Positions 18,020 through 27,366 of a stretch of DNA of 64,000 nucleotides are shown piece after piece (position 1 is the first letter of the stretch; each line of letters starts with the position of its first letter). This DNA comes from [Clostridium] viride DSM 6836 (GTDB lineage Bacteria; Bacillota; Clostridia; Oscillospirales; Oscillospiraceae): the NCBI GenBank assembly GCA_000620945.1, contig JHZO01000004.1, forward strand, positions 310,001-374,000. Reading direction: 5' to 3'. A program made the translations under genes and the position numbers. The notes under the pieces are model-generated. The model made no database searches and had not been told where the DNA came from. It saw nothing but the letters and a program-made list of their open reading frames with translations.

Positions 18020-19141
18020 TTGAAGCTTGCAAGGCGCTTTGCTGCCTGCTTTCTTGTGCTTACCGTTCTTTTGTTGCAAGCGGCCGTTGCGGTAGGGCCG
18101 ACGAATTCCGCAGTCTCTGCGGTGCTAATCGACTGTGACAGTGGCCGTATCCTATATGAAAAAAACCCCAACGAGAAGCGGCTCATTGCCAGCATTACGA
18201 AACTCATGACCGCATTGGTCGCAGTGGAGTCCTGTCCTGACCTATCCCAGCGGGTTAAGATCAAGCCGGAGTGGGTGGGAGCCGAGGGCTCTTCCATTTA
18301 TCTACGGGCCGAGGAAGAGCTTAACTTAGAAACCCTAGTGTATGGCCTTCTTCTCCAATCGGGTAACGATGCTGCGGTAGCCATCGCAGGCTATTGTGGA
18401 AAAGGTGAAATTGATCGCTTCGTTGAGTGGATGAATTTGCGGGCCCAAGACTTAGGCATGAGAAACACCCATTTTCAAAACCCCAACGGACTCAATCATG
18501 ATGCACACTACTCCACGGCAGAAGACATGGCAAAGCTAGCTGTGGCGTGTATGAAGAATGAAACCATTGCCAAGATTGTGGCCACCAAGTCCATTAGCTT
18601 AGAGGGTCGTACCTTTGTCAACCATAACAAGCTGCTTTGGCAGTATCCCTACTGTGTAGGAATGAAGACAGGCTATACCCAGTTAGCTGGAAGAACCTTA
18701 ATCTCCAGTGCGAAAAAGGATGGGCAAACCTTGGCGGTGGTTACGCTTTGTGATCCTGATGATTGGAAGGATCACAAAAATCTTCTGGAGTATGGCTTCC
18801 AGACCTTCCCGAAAAAGACCTTTATTCAGACCGGGGACGAACTTGCCTATCTTCCCGTGGAGGGAAGCTTGGTGCGCTCGGTTGCGGTCTATGCAAAAGA
18901 CTCCATTTCCTATCCCGTAGCCGAAGGGGAGAAGACCAAAATTAAGGTAGACCTCCCGGAAAAAGTGCAGGCACCCATCACGGAGGGTGAGATCGCCGGA
19001 AAGGTCAGCGTTACAGTGGATGGTAAAGACGTGGGAGAGAGCTATCTGCTCTATGCTGCCACCCTCTCCCGGGATACAGTGGTGGCAAACCAAGGCATTC
19101 GAAACATGCTGGACAGTTTAACAAAGAGTCACAAGAAGTAA
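18020..19141 (+). CDS. dacF: D-alanyl-D-alanine carboxypeptidase, DacF/DacB type (S11)
   Basis: A 373-residue exported penicillin-binding protein that trims the terminal D-Ala of peptidoglycan stem peptides. A signal peptide covers about residues 1-26. The active-site motifs are SITK (near 55), SGND (near 115) and KTGYT (near 217), followed by the C-terminal beta domain of PBP5-type enzymes. The start is TTG behind AAGGAG. Sporulation neighbours and the candidate sigma-G promoter suggest a role in spore cortex structure. Confidence 0.9.
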   Translation: MKLARRFAACFLVLTVLLLQAAVAVGPTNSAVSAVLIDCDSGRILYEKNPNEKRLIASITKLMTALVAVESCPDLSQRVKIKPEWVGAEGSSIYLRAEEELNLETLVYGLLLQSGNDAAVAIAGYCGKGEIDRFVEWMNLRAQDLGMRNTHFQNPNGLNHDAHYSTAEDMAKLAVACMKNETIAKIVATKSISLEGRTFVNHNKLLWQYPYCVGMKTGYTQLAGRTLISSAKKDGQTLAVVTLCDPDDWKDHKNLLEYGFQTFPKKTFIQTGDELAYLPVEGSLVRSVAVYAKDSISYPVAEGEKTKIKVDLPEKVQAPITEGEIAGKVSVTVDGKDVGESYLLYAATLSRDTVVANQGIRNMLDSLTKSHKK

Positions 19142-19170
19142 GCGCAAGGTTAAAAATTAATAAGAAAGCG

Positions 19171-19195
19171 GAAAGTAGGGGTTTTCTCTACTTTC
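19171..19195 (+). terminator. Hairpin after dacF
   Basis: GAAAGTAG and CTACTTTC pair across a 9-base loop. No T tract follows, so it may act as an mRNA end-stabiliser or weak terminator. Confidence 0.4.
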
Positions 19196-19213
19196 TACAT
19201 ATTGGTGAGACAA

Positions 19214-19921
19214 ATGGAAGAACGTCTTCAAAAAATACTTTCGCAAAGCGGATTTTGCTCCCGAAGAAAAGCTGAGGAATTTCTTTCGGCAGGTCGTGTT
19301 GCGGTGAATGGTAAGATTGCAGCGCTGGGCGAAAAGGCGGATGCTACGAAGGATCGCATCACAGTGGACGGGGCCCCGGTCAACCCCGTGGAGGAAAAGG
19401 TCTACCTGATGCTAAACAAGCCCCGGGGATATATTACGACCCTCTCGGATGAGAAGGGACGAAAAGCCGTTGCCGACCTGGTCAAGGATTGCGGAACCCG
19501 CGTTTGGCCGGTGGGACGACTGGATTTGGATTCGGAAGGACTCTTGCTCCTCACAAACGATGGTGAGCTGACGCAAAGACTGACGCACCCGAGCCATGAG
19601 GTCGAAAAGGAATATTATACATGGGTGGAGGGGGATGTACTCGCCGCTTGGCCCATCCTGACGGAACCCATGGTATTAGACGGTGAAAAGCTGCGGGCTG
19701 CCAGTGTGAAGTTCATTCGGGAGGACGGCGATCGCACCCTGCTTTCCATCATCATCCATGAGGGAAAGAACCGGCAGGTGCGCCGCATGTGCGCCTTTTC
19801 AGGCCTTGCCGTCAAACGATTGAAGCGTGTCCGGGAGGGTGACCTGTTTTTAGACCCCAAATTGCGCAATGGACGTTGGAGAATGCTGACTAGCAGTGAA
19901 ATCAAATCCTTGCAAGAATAA
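19214..19921 (+). CDS. rluB: 23S rRNA pseudouridine synthase RluB/RsuA family
   Basis: A 235-residue pseudouridine synthase. An N-terminal S4 RNA-binding domain (about 1-60) is followed by the catalytic domain with the Asp in GRLDLDSEGLLLL (near 102) and the C-terminal GKNRQVRRM motif. Proteins of this branch modify 23S rRNA near helix 90. ATG 19214 is preferred to the TTG four codons earlier. Confidence 0.92.
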   Translation: MEERLQKILSQSGFCSRRKAEEFLSAGRVAVNGKIAALGEKADATKDRITVDGAPVNPVEEKVYLMLNKPRGYITTLSDEKGRKAVADLVKDCGTRVWPVGRLDLDSEGLLLLTNDGELTQRLTHPSHEVEKEYYTWVEGDVLAAWPILTEPMVLDGEKLRAASVKFIREDGDRTLLSIIIHEGKNRQVRRMCAFSGLAVKRLKRVREGDLFLDPKLRNGRWRMLTSSEIKSLQE

Positions 19922-19947
19922 AAAGCTGAAGGGTTTTCATGTTTAAC

Positions 19948-19976
19948 TTGCAATTTCTTGTAGAAAACGCTATGAT
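19948..19976 (+). promoter_or_regulatory. Promoter of the rpiR-type regulator gene
   Basis: TTGCAA (19948-19953), 17 bases and TATGAT (19971-19976) lie 54 bases upstream of the RpiR-family start codon. Confidence 0.65.
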
Positions 19977-20029
19977 GGGGGAAAGTAAAGCGAAGAGGTC
20001 AAATTTGCAAAACCACTGGAGGAATACCC

Positions 20030-20893
20030 ATGAAAAAGGACATATTATCTCTCATCCAACAACAGATGAGCACTTTTTCAAAAGGACAAAGACAAATTGC
20101 AAATTATATATTAAATAGCTACGACAAGGCCGCCTTTATGACAGCCAATAAGTTGGGAAAAACGGTCACCGTGAGCGAGTCTACGGTGGTTCGCTTTGCG
20201 GCTGAACTGGGCTTTTCTGGCTATCCTGCCATGCAAAAGGCCTTGCAGGAAATGATTCGCAATAAGCTTACCTCCATTCAACGCATGGAAGTGTCGAATG
20301 ACCTCATAGGGACGCAGGATATTCTGTCGATGGTCATGCAGTCGGACATGGAAAAGATTCAGATGACAATGGAGCAAACCGATCGGCAGAGTTTTCACGA
20401 ATCCGTACAGGCCATTGTGGGGGCCAAACGCTTGTATGTCCTGGGCATACGCTCGTCCAGCTCTCTGTCCGGCTTCCTATCGTTTTACTTCCGTCTGATT
20501 TTTGATAACGTCATTCATGTGGATGAGGCAACCACGATTTTTGAACAGATCGGCCGAATTGGTGAGGGAGATGTGATCATTGGCATCAGTTTCCCGCGCT
20601 ATTCCCAAAGAACCGCCAAGGCACTCAATTTTGCGCGCAGCCAGGGAGCTACTGTCATTGCCATTACGGACAGTGAGGAGTCTCCTGTGGCACAATGTGC
20701 GCATCATTTGTTGCTTGCCCAAAGTGACATGGCATCCTTTGTCGATTCCTTGGTGGCGCCTCTTAGCATGATTAATGCCCTCCTGGTATCCGTGGCGCGT
20801 CAGCGCTCGGAGGAGGTTTCCAGAACCTTAGAAAACTTAGAAAAAATATGGACGGAGGACTCCGTCTTTGTCAATCCGGAGGATGATCTATAG
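20030..20893 (+). CDS. MurR/RpiR-family transcriptional regulator
   Basis: A 287-residue regulator with an N-terminal helix-turn-helix (about 1-78, including TVSESTVVRFAAELGFSGYPAM) and a C-terminal SIS sugar-phosphate-binding domain (about 125-250). Members sense phosphosugars. No sugar catabolic gene is adjacent, so the ligand cannot be inferred. Its stop overlaps the next start by one base. Confidence 0.88.
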   Translation: MKKDILSLIQQQMSTFSKGQRQIANYILNSYDKAAFMTANKLGKTVTVSESTVVRFAAELGFSGYPAMQKALQEMIRNKLTSIQRMEVSNDLIGTQDILSMVMQSDMEKIQMTMEQTDRQSFHESVQAIVGAKRLYVLGIRSSSSLSGFLSFYFRLIFDNVIHVDEATTIFEQIGRIGEGDVIIGISFPRYSQRTAKALNFARSQGATVIAITDSEESPVAQCAHHLLLAQSDMASFVDSLVAPLSMINALLVSVARQRSEEVSRTLENLEKIWTEDSVFVNPEDDL

Positions 20894-22149
20894 TGGAGCA
20901 GAGAGAACTTGTGGTGATCGGCGGAGGCGCGGCCGGGATGATGGCTGCCCTCGCGGCCAGGGAGCGTGGGGCAAGCGTAACCTTGCTTGAACCGAATGAA
21001 AAGCTGGGCCGAAAGCTATACATCACCGGCAAGGGACGCTGCAACCTGACAAACGACTGTATGCCAGAGGATGTGCTGCGAAGCGTTCCTCACAACAGTC
21101 GTTTTTTGTATAGTGCGGTGCATCATTTTCCGCCTTCTCAAGTGAAAGCCTATTTTGAGGCCTTGGGGGTACCCCTGAAAACCGAGCGGGGTGGGAGAGT
21201 GTTTCCCCAGTCAGACAAGGCGGCAGATGTCATTGATGCCTTGTTTTTTTCTCTACAGAGAAAGCGGGTTCGTGTGGTGAAACACCGTGCGGTGTCCATC
21301 CTGACCAAGGATGGGCGGGTTTGTGGCGTGAAGGTGGAGAAGGGAGAGACCCTTCCAGCCCACGCGGTCATTCTGGCCACCGGCGGCTTATCGTATCCCT
21401 TAACCGGGTCTCGGGGAGATGGGCACTGGATGGCCCAGGAGCTTGGCCATACCATCGTTCCCTTGCGGCCCTCCCTCATTCCCTTGGTGGAAGACGGCAC
21501 CTTGTGTAGCCGCATGCAGGGGCTTTCGTTGCGGAATGTGCGACTGACCGTGAAGAATCAGAAAAAGAAAGTCCTCTTTGAAGAACAGGGAGAGCTGTTA
21601 TTTACCCATTTTGGATTGTCTGGCCCCTTGGTGCTCAGTGCCAGTGCGCATTTGAACTTCGAAACCGATGAATATACAGCCATCATTGACTTAAAACCCG
21701 CCTTAGAGGACGCAAAGCTGGAAGAACGCATGCTGAGAGATTTTGCAGAGCAACAAAACCGAACCATTCAAAATGTATTGGAAGGACTGCTGCCCCGGTT
21801 GATGATCCCGGTCATGCTAGAGGTCTGTGACCTTCCCGGCGAGACAAAGATACATGATGTGACCAAACAGCAACGCAGACGCTTGCTAGAGAACATGAAG
21901 CACTTTCGCATCTCCATTCTCGAACCGCGTCCTCTGGAGGAAGCCATTGTGACGGCTGGTGGTGTAAAAACGGGGGAAGTGAACCCTGGCACCATGATGT
22001 CAAAACGCGTAGAAGGACTGTTTTTCGCAGGGGAACTTCTGGATGTGGATGCTTACACCGGTGGCTTTAACCTGCAAATTGCTTGGTGCACCGGGCATTT
22101 GGCCGGGGAGAGTGCTGCAGAGTATGGCAGGAAAGGTGACTCGGAATGA
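20893..22149 (+). CDS. HI0933/BaiN-like FAD-dependent oxidoreductase
   Basis: A 418-residue flavoprotein. The N-terminal Rossmann motif GGGAAGMMAA, the GKGRCNLTN segment near residue 46 and the C-terminal YTGGFNLQIAW block that contacts FAD mark the HI0933/YhiN family. Relatives are annotated BaiN after a bile-acid enzyme, but housekeeping copies like this are near universal in Clostridia and of unknown substrate. GTG start. Confidence 0.85.
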   Translation: MEQRELVVIGGGAAGMMAALAARERGASVTLLEPNEKLGRKLYITGKGRCNLTNDCMPEDVLRSVPHNSRFLYSAVHHFPPSQVKAYFEALGVPLKTERGGRVFPQSDKAADVIDALFFSLQRKRVRVVKHRAVSILTKDGRVCGVKVEKGETLPAHAVILATGGLSYPLTGSRGDGHWMAQELGHTIVPLRPSLIPLVEDGTLCSRMQGLSLRNVRLTVKNQKKKVLFEEQGELLFTHFGLSGPLVLSASAHLNFETDEYTAIIDLKPALEDAKLEERMLRDFAEQQNRTIQNVLEGLLPRLMIPVMLEVCDLPGETKIHDVTKQQRRRLLENMKHFRISILEPRPLEEAIVTAGGVKTGEVNPGTMMSKRVEGLFFAGELLDVDAYTGGFNLQIAWCTGHLAGESAAEYGRKGDSE

Positions 22150-22823
22150 GTGTTGTTAGCATTGCAATCGATGGCCCAGCAGGGGCAGGAAAAAGTACGC
22201 TCTCCCGAAAACTAGCGCAGTCTTTGGGCTTTTTATACGTGGACACCGGGGCCATCTATCGGACACTGGGTCTCTTTGTCGAACAGAATGGAAAACGATG
22301 CTCTGATCCTAAAGAGGTCATTGGACTTCTGGATCAGGCTCACATCGAGTTAAGACATGAGAAGGATGGCTTCCAGCATATGTATCTGCAAGGGGTGGAT
22401 GTGACGGAAGCGATTCGCAGCAATCGGGTCTCGTCCTATGCCTCCTTAGTGTCGGCCATTCCGGAAGTGCGTTCGTTCTTGTTAGAGATGCAGCGCACCT
22501 TGGCAAAGCACCATAATGTCGTCATGGATGGACGCGATATTGGAACCGTAGTGTTGCCGGAGGCGAAGGTGAAGATTTTTCTAACCGCCTCACCCGAGTG
22601 CCGCGCCATGCGGCGCCAGCGGGAGTTGTCCGGAAAAGGAAATGAGCTTCCGTTTTCGCAAGTACTGCAAGAGATTGTGGAACGAGACGAGGCGGATCAA
22701 AATCGCCCGGTGGCTCCCCTTCGTCAGGCAGAGGATGCCGTCTTACTCGATACCTCTACCATGAATTTTGAGGAAAGCCTGGATGCCTTGCTTTCCTTGG
22801 TAAAGGAGCGGTTACCCGTATGA
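22146..22823 (+). CDS. cmk: Cytidylate kinase
   Basis: A 225-residue CMP/dCMP kinase with P-loop GPAGAGKST near residue 10, VDTGAIYR near 32 and DGRDIGTVV near 129. It overlaps the upstream flavoprotein by four bases and plsC by four bases. cmk-plsC-ispH/S1 is a conserved clostridial run. Confidence 0.95.
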   Translation: MSVVSIAIDGPAGAGKSTLSRKLAQSLGFLYVDTGAIYRTLGLFVEQNGKRCSDPKEVIGLLDQAHIELRHEKDGFQHMYLQGVDVTEAIRSNRVSSYASLVSAIPEVRSFLLEMQRTLAKHHNVVMDGRDIGTVVLPEAKVKIFLTASPECRAMRRQRELSGKGNELPFSQVLQEIVERDEADQNRPVAPLRQAEDAVLLDTSTMNFEESLDALLSLVKERLPV

Positions 22824-23410
22824 CACCACTGTACAAGTTTCTTTATAGTGCCATTTGGCCCTTTTTTAATTTGGTGCACCCCAGCCGTGTGATTGGAAGA
22901 GAGCATTTGCCCGAGGGCGGAGCACTGATCTGTTCCAATCACACCCGAAACTCAGACCCGCTCTTCATTACCTTTGCCCTCAAGAGAAGCACCAAGCTAC
23001 GCATTATGGCAAAGGAAGAAATGACCCGTTGGCCCATCGTCGGCCCCCTGCTCAGCCGTGCGGATGTGATGATTTGGGTCAAACGGGGAAAGGCAGACAT
23101 TGCAGCCGTGAAGGGCGCGTTGAAGACCTTGAAGGAAGGAAGAAAACTCCTCATCTTTCCACAAGGAACGCGCTCGGAGGAGATTGGAGAGGGGAAGACT
23201 GGTGCGGCGATGATTGCGATTCGTAGCGGAGTCCCCATTGTACCCGTGTTCCTTCCGGCGAAGAAAGCCTGGTTTCGTAGGACACCCATCGTCATTGGGG
23301 AGGCCTATCTGCCCTTTATGGAAGAGCGAAAGCCAACCATAGAGGATTACCGGTCGGTCACCGAAGACCTCATGGAACGCATTGCAAAGCTGGAGGAACA
23401 GACAAGGTGA
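22820..23410 (+). CDS. plsC: 1-acylglycerol-3-phosphate O-acyltransferase
   Basis: A 196-residue membrane-associated acyltransferase making phosphatidic acid from lysophosphatidate. The catalytic NHxxxxD motif is SNHTRNSDP near residue 39, and FPQGTRS near 110 is the substrate-binding motif. An N-terminal hydrophobic segment suits membrane attachment. Confidence 0.93.
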   Translation: MTPLYKFLYSAIWPFFNLVHPSRVIGREHLPEGGALICSNHTRNSDPLFITFALKRSTKLRIMAKEEMTRWPIVGPLLSRADVMIWVKRGKADIAAVKGALKTLKEGRKLLIFPQGTRSEEIGEGKTGAAMIAIRSGVPIVPVFLPAKKAWFRRTPIVIGEAYLPFMEERKPTIEDYRSVTEDLMERIAKLEEQTR

Positions 23411-25353
23411 AGATCACACTTGCAAACAGCGCCGGTTTTTGCTTTGGTGTCAAGCGTGCCGTACGTTTGGCAGAGGAAGCGGCAAATGAGCCGACACATT
23501 GTGTCATGCTTGGACCCGTTATTCACAATGATTTGCTCATCGAACGTTTGGAATCCCGTGGCCTTCGCTGCGTTCACTCCCCAGAGGAAATTCCAAGCGG
23601 AACTTCGGTGATTATACGATCCCACGGGGAAAAAAAAGAAGTTTGGGATACGCTGTCTCAAAAGGGGTGTACCGTCCTTGACGCAACGTGCCCCAAGGTT
23701 TCTAAGATACATGCCATAGTGGCAAAGGCCAGCCAACAAGGAAGGCAGGTTGTGATTATCGGGCAAGCGGATCATCCTGAAGTCATGGCGATTGCCGGGT
23801 GGTGCCAGGAGGCATTCGTCTTTTCTAGCACCCAGGAATTGGAAAGTTGGCTCGATAAGAGGGAAGCGGCGCGAGAAAGCCCGATAACGGTAGTTTCGCA
23901 AACAACCATGTCACAATCCATTTGGGTTCCCTGTCGAGAAAAACTAAAAAAAGAGTGTACAAATTGCGAAATCTTTGATACAATATGTGAAGCTACGTGT
24001 AAGCGGCAATCAGAGGCACTTTGTTTGGCGGAGCAATGCGATGCAATGCTTATTATCGGCGACCGAAAGAGCTCCAACACAAACCGTCTTGCTGAGCTGT
24101 GCCGGGCACACTGCCCGCTGGTGCTACACATCAGCCGGGCCGAGGAGCTTGACCTGAGCCTTCTAGGCGGGGCCGCTTCTGTTGGAATCACCGCAGGTGC
24201 ATCGACACCTGGGTGGATAATAAAGGAGGTCTATGATAAAATGAGCGATGAAATCATGGAGATCGAAGAATCATTTGCAGAAATGCTTGAGAAGTCGATC
24301 AAAACTTTAAATACGGGGGATAAAGTCAAGGGTATTGTAACCAGAGTTACACCCACTGAGATTCATGTGGATCTCGGCACGAAACATGCCGGCTATATTC
24401 CCATGTCCGAACTGACGGACGACGTGGAAGCAAAGGTGGACGACCTGGTTCAGGTTGGCGCCGAAATTGAAACCTATGTCATGCGTGTCAACGACTTAGA
24501 AGGTGTTGTAACCCTTTCTAAGAAGCGTTTGGACAGCGTGAAGAACTGGGACAACATTGAAACGGCTCAGGAAGAGCAGGCCATTGTTGAGGGCATTGTC
24601 ACCGAAGAAAATAAGGGCGGCATTGTGGTTTCTGTTAAGGGCGTTCGCGTCTTCGTTCCCGCTTCCCAGACCGGTCTGCCCCGTGGCGCCGATCTCTCCG
24701 AGCTGATGAAGCAAAAGGTGCGCCTGCGCATTACCGAAGTCAACCGTTCCCGCCGTCGTGTGGTGGGTTCCATCCGTGCCGTTGCCAGCGAAGAGCGTGC
24801 AGCAAAGGCAGCCGAGATTTGGAACAGCATTGAGGTTGGCAAGAAGTATCAGGGTACCGTTAAGTCCCTGACCTCTTACGGTGCCTTCGTTGACATCGGT
24901 GGCGTGGACGGCATGGTCCACGTGTCTGAGCTCTCTTGGAGCCGCGTCAAGAACCCTGCCGAGATCGTCAAGGTTGGCGATGCAGTGGAAGTGCACGTGC
25001 TTTCCTTCGATGCTGAGAAGAAGAAGATTTCTCTGGGCATGAAGGATCATGGCGAGGAGCCTTGGACCAAGTTCATTGAGACCTTTGCCGTTGGCTCCGT
25101 GGCTACGGTTCGCGTGGTCAAGCTGATGGCTTTTGGTGCCTTTGCTGAGATCGTTCCCGGCGTGGATGGCCTCATTCACATTTCTCAGATTGCGGATCAC
25201 CGCATTGAGAAGCCCGGCGATGCACTGAAGGAAGGCCAGACCGTTGATGTGAAGATTACCGACATTGATCTTGACAACAAGAAGGTTTCCCTCTCCATCC
25301 GCGCTCTCCTCAACGAAGAGGAAGAGCAGGCCGAGGAGCAGGAGGAGGCATAA
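23407..25353 (+). CDS. ispH: IspH - ribosomal protein S1 fusion
   Basis: A 648-residue fusion. Residues 1 to about 280 are 4-hydroxy-3-methylbut-2-enyl diphosphate reductase, the last step of the non-mevalonate isoprenoid pathway, with the three cluster cysteines in SAGFCFGVKRA, DATCPKV and ICEATCKRQ. From about residue 300 four S1 RNA-binding repeats follow (such as GAFVDIGGVDGMVHVSELSW). The frame is uninterrupted, so the fusion is real. The S1 half is visibly richer in the codons of highly expressed genes than the IspH half. GTG start overlaps the plsC stop. Confidence 0.93.
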   Translation: MKITLANSAGFCFGVKRAVRLAEEAANEPTHCVMLGPVIHNDLLIERLESRGLRCVHSPEEIPSGTSVIIRSHGEKKEVWDTLSQKGCTVLDATCPKVSKIHAIVAKASQQGRQVVIIGQADHPEVMAIAGWCQEAFVFSSTQELESWLDKREAARESPITVVSQTTMSQSIWVPCREKLKKECTNCEIFDTICEATCKRQSEALCLAEQCDAMLIIGDRKSSNTNRLAELCRAHCPLVLHISRAEELDLSLLGGAASVGITAGASTPGWIIKEVYDKMSDEIMEIEESFAEMLEKSIKTLNTGDKVKGIVTRVTPTEIHVDLGTKHAGYIPMSELTDDVEAKVDDLVQVGAEIETYVMRVNDLEGVVTLSKKRLDSVKNWDNIETAQEEQAIVEGIVTEENKGGIVVSVKGVRVFVPASQTGLPRGADLSELMKQKVRLRITEVNRSRRRVVGSIRAVASEERAAKAAEIWNSIEVGKKYQGTVKSLTSYGAFVDIGGVDGMVHVSELSWSRVKNPAEIVKVGDAVEVHVLSFDAEKKKISLGMKDHGEEPWTKFIETFAVGSVATVRVVKLMAFGAFAEIVPGVDGLIHISQIADHRIEKPGDALKEGQTVDVKITDIDLDNKKVSLSIRALLNEEEEQAEEQEEA

Positions 25354-25397
25354 GCCTTTTCCCACGGCAAACCATAATTTGCAGCTTTTGCTGAAAG

Positions 25398-25437
25398 AAA
25401 GGGACTGCCGAATCTCGGTCAGTCCCTTTTTTAGTAG
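25398..25437 (+). terminator. Terminator after ispH-S1
   Basis: AAAGGGACTG and CAGTCCCTTT pair, with an inner CCGA/TCGG extension, followed by a T tract. It ends the long cmk-plsC-ispH run. Confidence 0.9.
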
Positions 25438-25483
25438 ATAAAAATTGTCCGAAATGGATAGACTTTGGATGGAGGTGTTATGT

Positions 25484-25693
25484 ATGGTAACCATTACAAA
25501 AGATACAATCGTTGGAGATATTCTGGATGTTGCACCCGAGGCTGCGCCTGCCTTTTTGAACATTGGCATGCACTGCTTGGGCTGCCCCGCATCTCGTAAC
25601 GAGACGGTCGAGCAGGCATGTATGGTACACGGTGTCAATACCGAGGAACTCTTGTCTGAGCTCAATCAGCTGATTGCTGAGCAAAAGAACTAA
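25484..25693 (+). CDS. DUF1858 redox disulfide domain protein
   Basis: A 69-residue protein with the hybrid-cluster-protein-associated disulfide motif GMHCLGCPAS (Cys-x2-Cys near residue 32). Such proteins are thought to take part in thiol redox chemistry in anaerobes; the partner is unknown. ATG 25484 follows GGAGGT. It is a single-gene unit between two terminators. Confidence 0.85.
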   Translation: MVTITKDTIVGDILDVAPEAAPAFLNIGMHCLGCPASRNETVEQACMVHGVNTEELLSELNQLIAEQKN

Positions 25694-25700
25694 CTGGAAG

Positions 25701-25737
25701 GCGAGGAGCGGATGAGAAACCCCGCTCCTCGCTTTTT
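25701..25737 (+). terminator. Terminator after the DUF1858 gene
   Basis: GCGAGGAGCGG and CCGCTCCTCGC form an 11-bp stem followed directly by five T residues. Confidence 0.92.
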
Positions 25738-25760
25738 CAATACCTTGGGAGGAACTTGCC

Positions 25761-26471
25761 ATGTTAGAACTAAGTCCCCGTCTACATAGCATCGCAAAAC
25801 GGGTGCCCCAGGGGGCGCTCCTGGCGGATATTGGGACCGATCACGCGTATCTTCCGGTGTACTTACTCAAAAGCGGGAAAATATCTTCTGCCATTGCTTC
25901 AGACCTTCGAGAAGGCCCCTTAAGCCGGGGTAAAACGGTGGCCAAACAGTGGGAGATTCCCGAAGAGAAGATCTCTTTCCGGTGTAGTGATGGTTTGCGT
26001 GGGATTGCCCAAGGAGAAGCAGACACCATTGTCATTGCCGGTATGGGTGGTGACACCATTGCCGCTTGCTTAGAGGGCGTTTCCTGGAGCCGTTCCCCAA
26101 ACCTGCTCTATCTGCTGCAACCCATGAGCTCCATTCCTGAGCTGCGACGGTGGCTTTCCGAGCATGGCTTTCGCATTGAGGAAGAATGCCTCAGCCGCGA
26201 GGAGGAGAAGCTCTATGTGGTGTTGCAGGTTCGGCCAGGTAGCATGCACCCATTGACTCTGGGAGAGTGTTGGGCTGGGCGGCAATGGCAAGGCATGCAA
26301 GGAGAACACCGGCTGGCCTATTTAGACGATCTCATTGCCCGTCGTGAACGGGCTCGTGCCGGTATGCAGAAAGCAAGGGCAAACCCACGGGAGCAAGATA
26401 TTTTGCAAATAGAATTGCTCTTACAAGAGTTGTATGCCATGAGAGAGGAGTGGATTCTGTGGCAAGCGTAG
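25761..26471 (+). CDS. trmK: tRNA (adenine(22)-N1)-methyltransferase
   Basis: A 236-residue SAM-dependent methyltransferase of the TrmK/YqfN family. The SAM motif is LLADIGTDHAYLPVYL near residue 20 and the catalytic-loop motif IAGMGGDTI near 94. A helical coiled C-terminus (about 170-236) is family typical. It precedes a Nif3 (YqfO) gene with 22 bases of overlap, the same pairing as in Bacillus. Confidence 0.9.
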   Translation: MLELSPRLHSIAKRVPQGALLADIGTDHAYLPVYLLKSGKISSAIASDLREGPLSRGKTVAKQWEIPEEKISFRCSDGLRGIAQGEADTIVIAGMGGDTIAACLEGVSWSRSPNLLYLLQPMSSIPELRRWLSEHGFRIEEECLSREEEKLYVVLQVRPGSMHPLTLGECWAGRQWQGMQGEHRLAYLDDLIARRERARAGMQKARANPREQDILQIELLLQELYAMREEWILWQA

Positions 26472-27253
26472 GTGATGTGTATCGATTCTTGGATCAACGG
26501 GCTCCCTTTTCCTATCAGCTGGACTTTGATAACGCTGGGTTCTTGGTCGGCAGGGAAGGGGCACAAGTGACATCCATCCTGGTTGCCTTGGATTTGACCG
26601 AAGAGGTCTTAGAGGAAGCCATTGCAAAAAAGGTGAATTTGATTGTGACGCACCATCCCCTCATTTGGGGAAAGCTCTCTGCGGTTACAGACCGTGACCT
26701 AACGGGGAAAAAGATCCTGACCCTCCTTGAGCATGGGATTGCCGTTATTTCAGCGCATACAAATCTGGATGCGGTGGAGGGCGGGGTGAATACCGCCCTG
26801 GCAGAGTCAGTCGGGCTAAAAGACTGTGTTCCCTTGCAGGAGGACGGATTGGATCAAAGCGGGAAACCCTATGGCATTGGTCGCGTCGGAGCGCTTTCGG
26901 AGGAAGTATCCCTCACCGAGTTTGCGCGCAGGGTGAAGACGGCCCTTGGACTGGAGGGTATCCGAATGATGGATGCAAGAAGACCGGTACATCGTGTGGC
27001 CGTCGGGGGTGGAGCTTGTGGCGGTATGCTGGCGGATGTGCTTCGTGCTGGCTGCGATACCTTTGTCACCTCCGAGCTAAAGCACGATGTGTATCTGGAA
27101 GCAAAGTCACGGGGCATTAACTTGATCGATGCGGGTCACTACGGTACCGAAGCCGTGGTTTGCCCTATCCTCGTATCATGGCTTAAGGAAGCCTTTCCGA
27201 GCCTCTCCGTTGAGCTTGCCAGCCAGCAAGGAGAAGTCTTTTCCTACCTTTAA
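26450..27253 (+). CDS. Nif3-like dinuclear metal centre protein
   Basis: A 267-residue Nif3/YqfO family protein without the inserted PII-like domain of longer members. Metal ligands are visible in THHPLIW near residue 66, AHTNLD near 104 and DAGHYGTE near 223. Proposed roles range from GTP cyclohydrolase I-like chemistry to metal handling; none is settled. GTG 26450 overlaps trmK. Confidence 0.9.
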   Translation: MDSVASVGDVYRFLDQRAPFSYQLDFDNAGFLVGREGAQVTSILVALDLTEEVLEEAIAKKVNLIVTHHPLIWGKLSAVTDRDLTGKKILTLLEHGIAVISAHTNLDAVEGGVNTALAESVGLKDCVPLQEDGLDQSGKPYGIGRVGALSEEVSLTEFARRVKTALGLEGIRMMDARRPVHRVAVGGGACGGMLADVLRAGCDTFVTSELKHDVYLEAKSRGINLIDAGHYGTEAVVCPILVSWLKEAFPSLSVELASQQGEVFSYL

Positions 27254-27291
27254 TGCTTTCTGAGTTAGGAAAAAGATCAAGGGATGCCCCC

Positions 27292-27320
27292 TTGTCAAGC
27301 TCTTTTCCCTATGCTAGAAT
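27292..27320 (+). promoter_or_regulatory. Promoter of yebC
   Basis: TTGTCA (27292-27297), 17 bases and TAGAAT (27315-27320) lie 47 bases upstream of the yebC start. Confidence 0.65.
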
Positions 27321-27366
27321 AGGGAAGTATTTTTGATATTTTCAAGAGAAGGGAACGAGCAGAACC

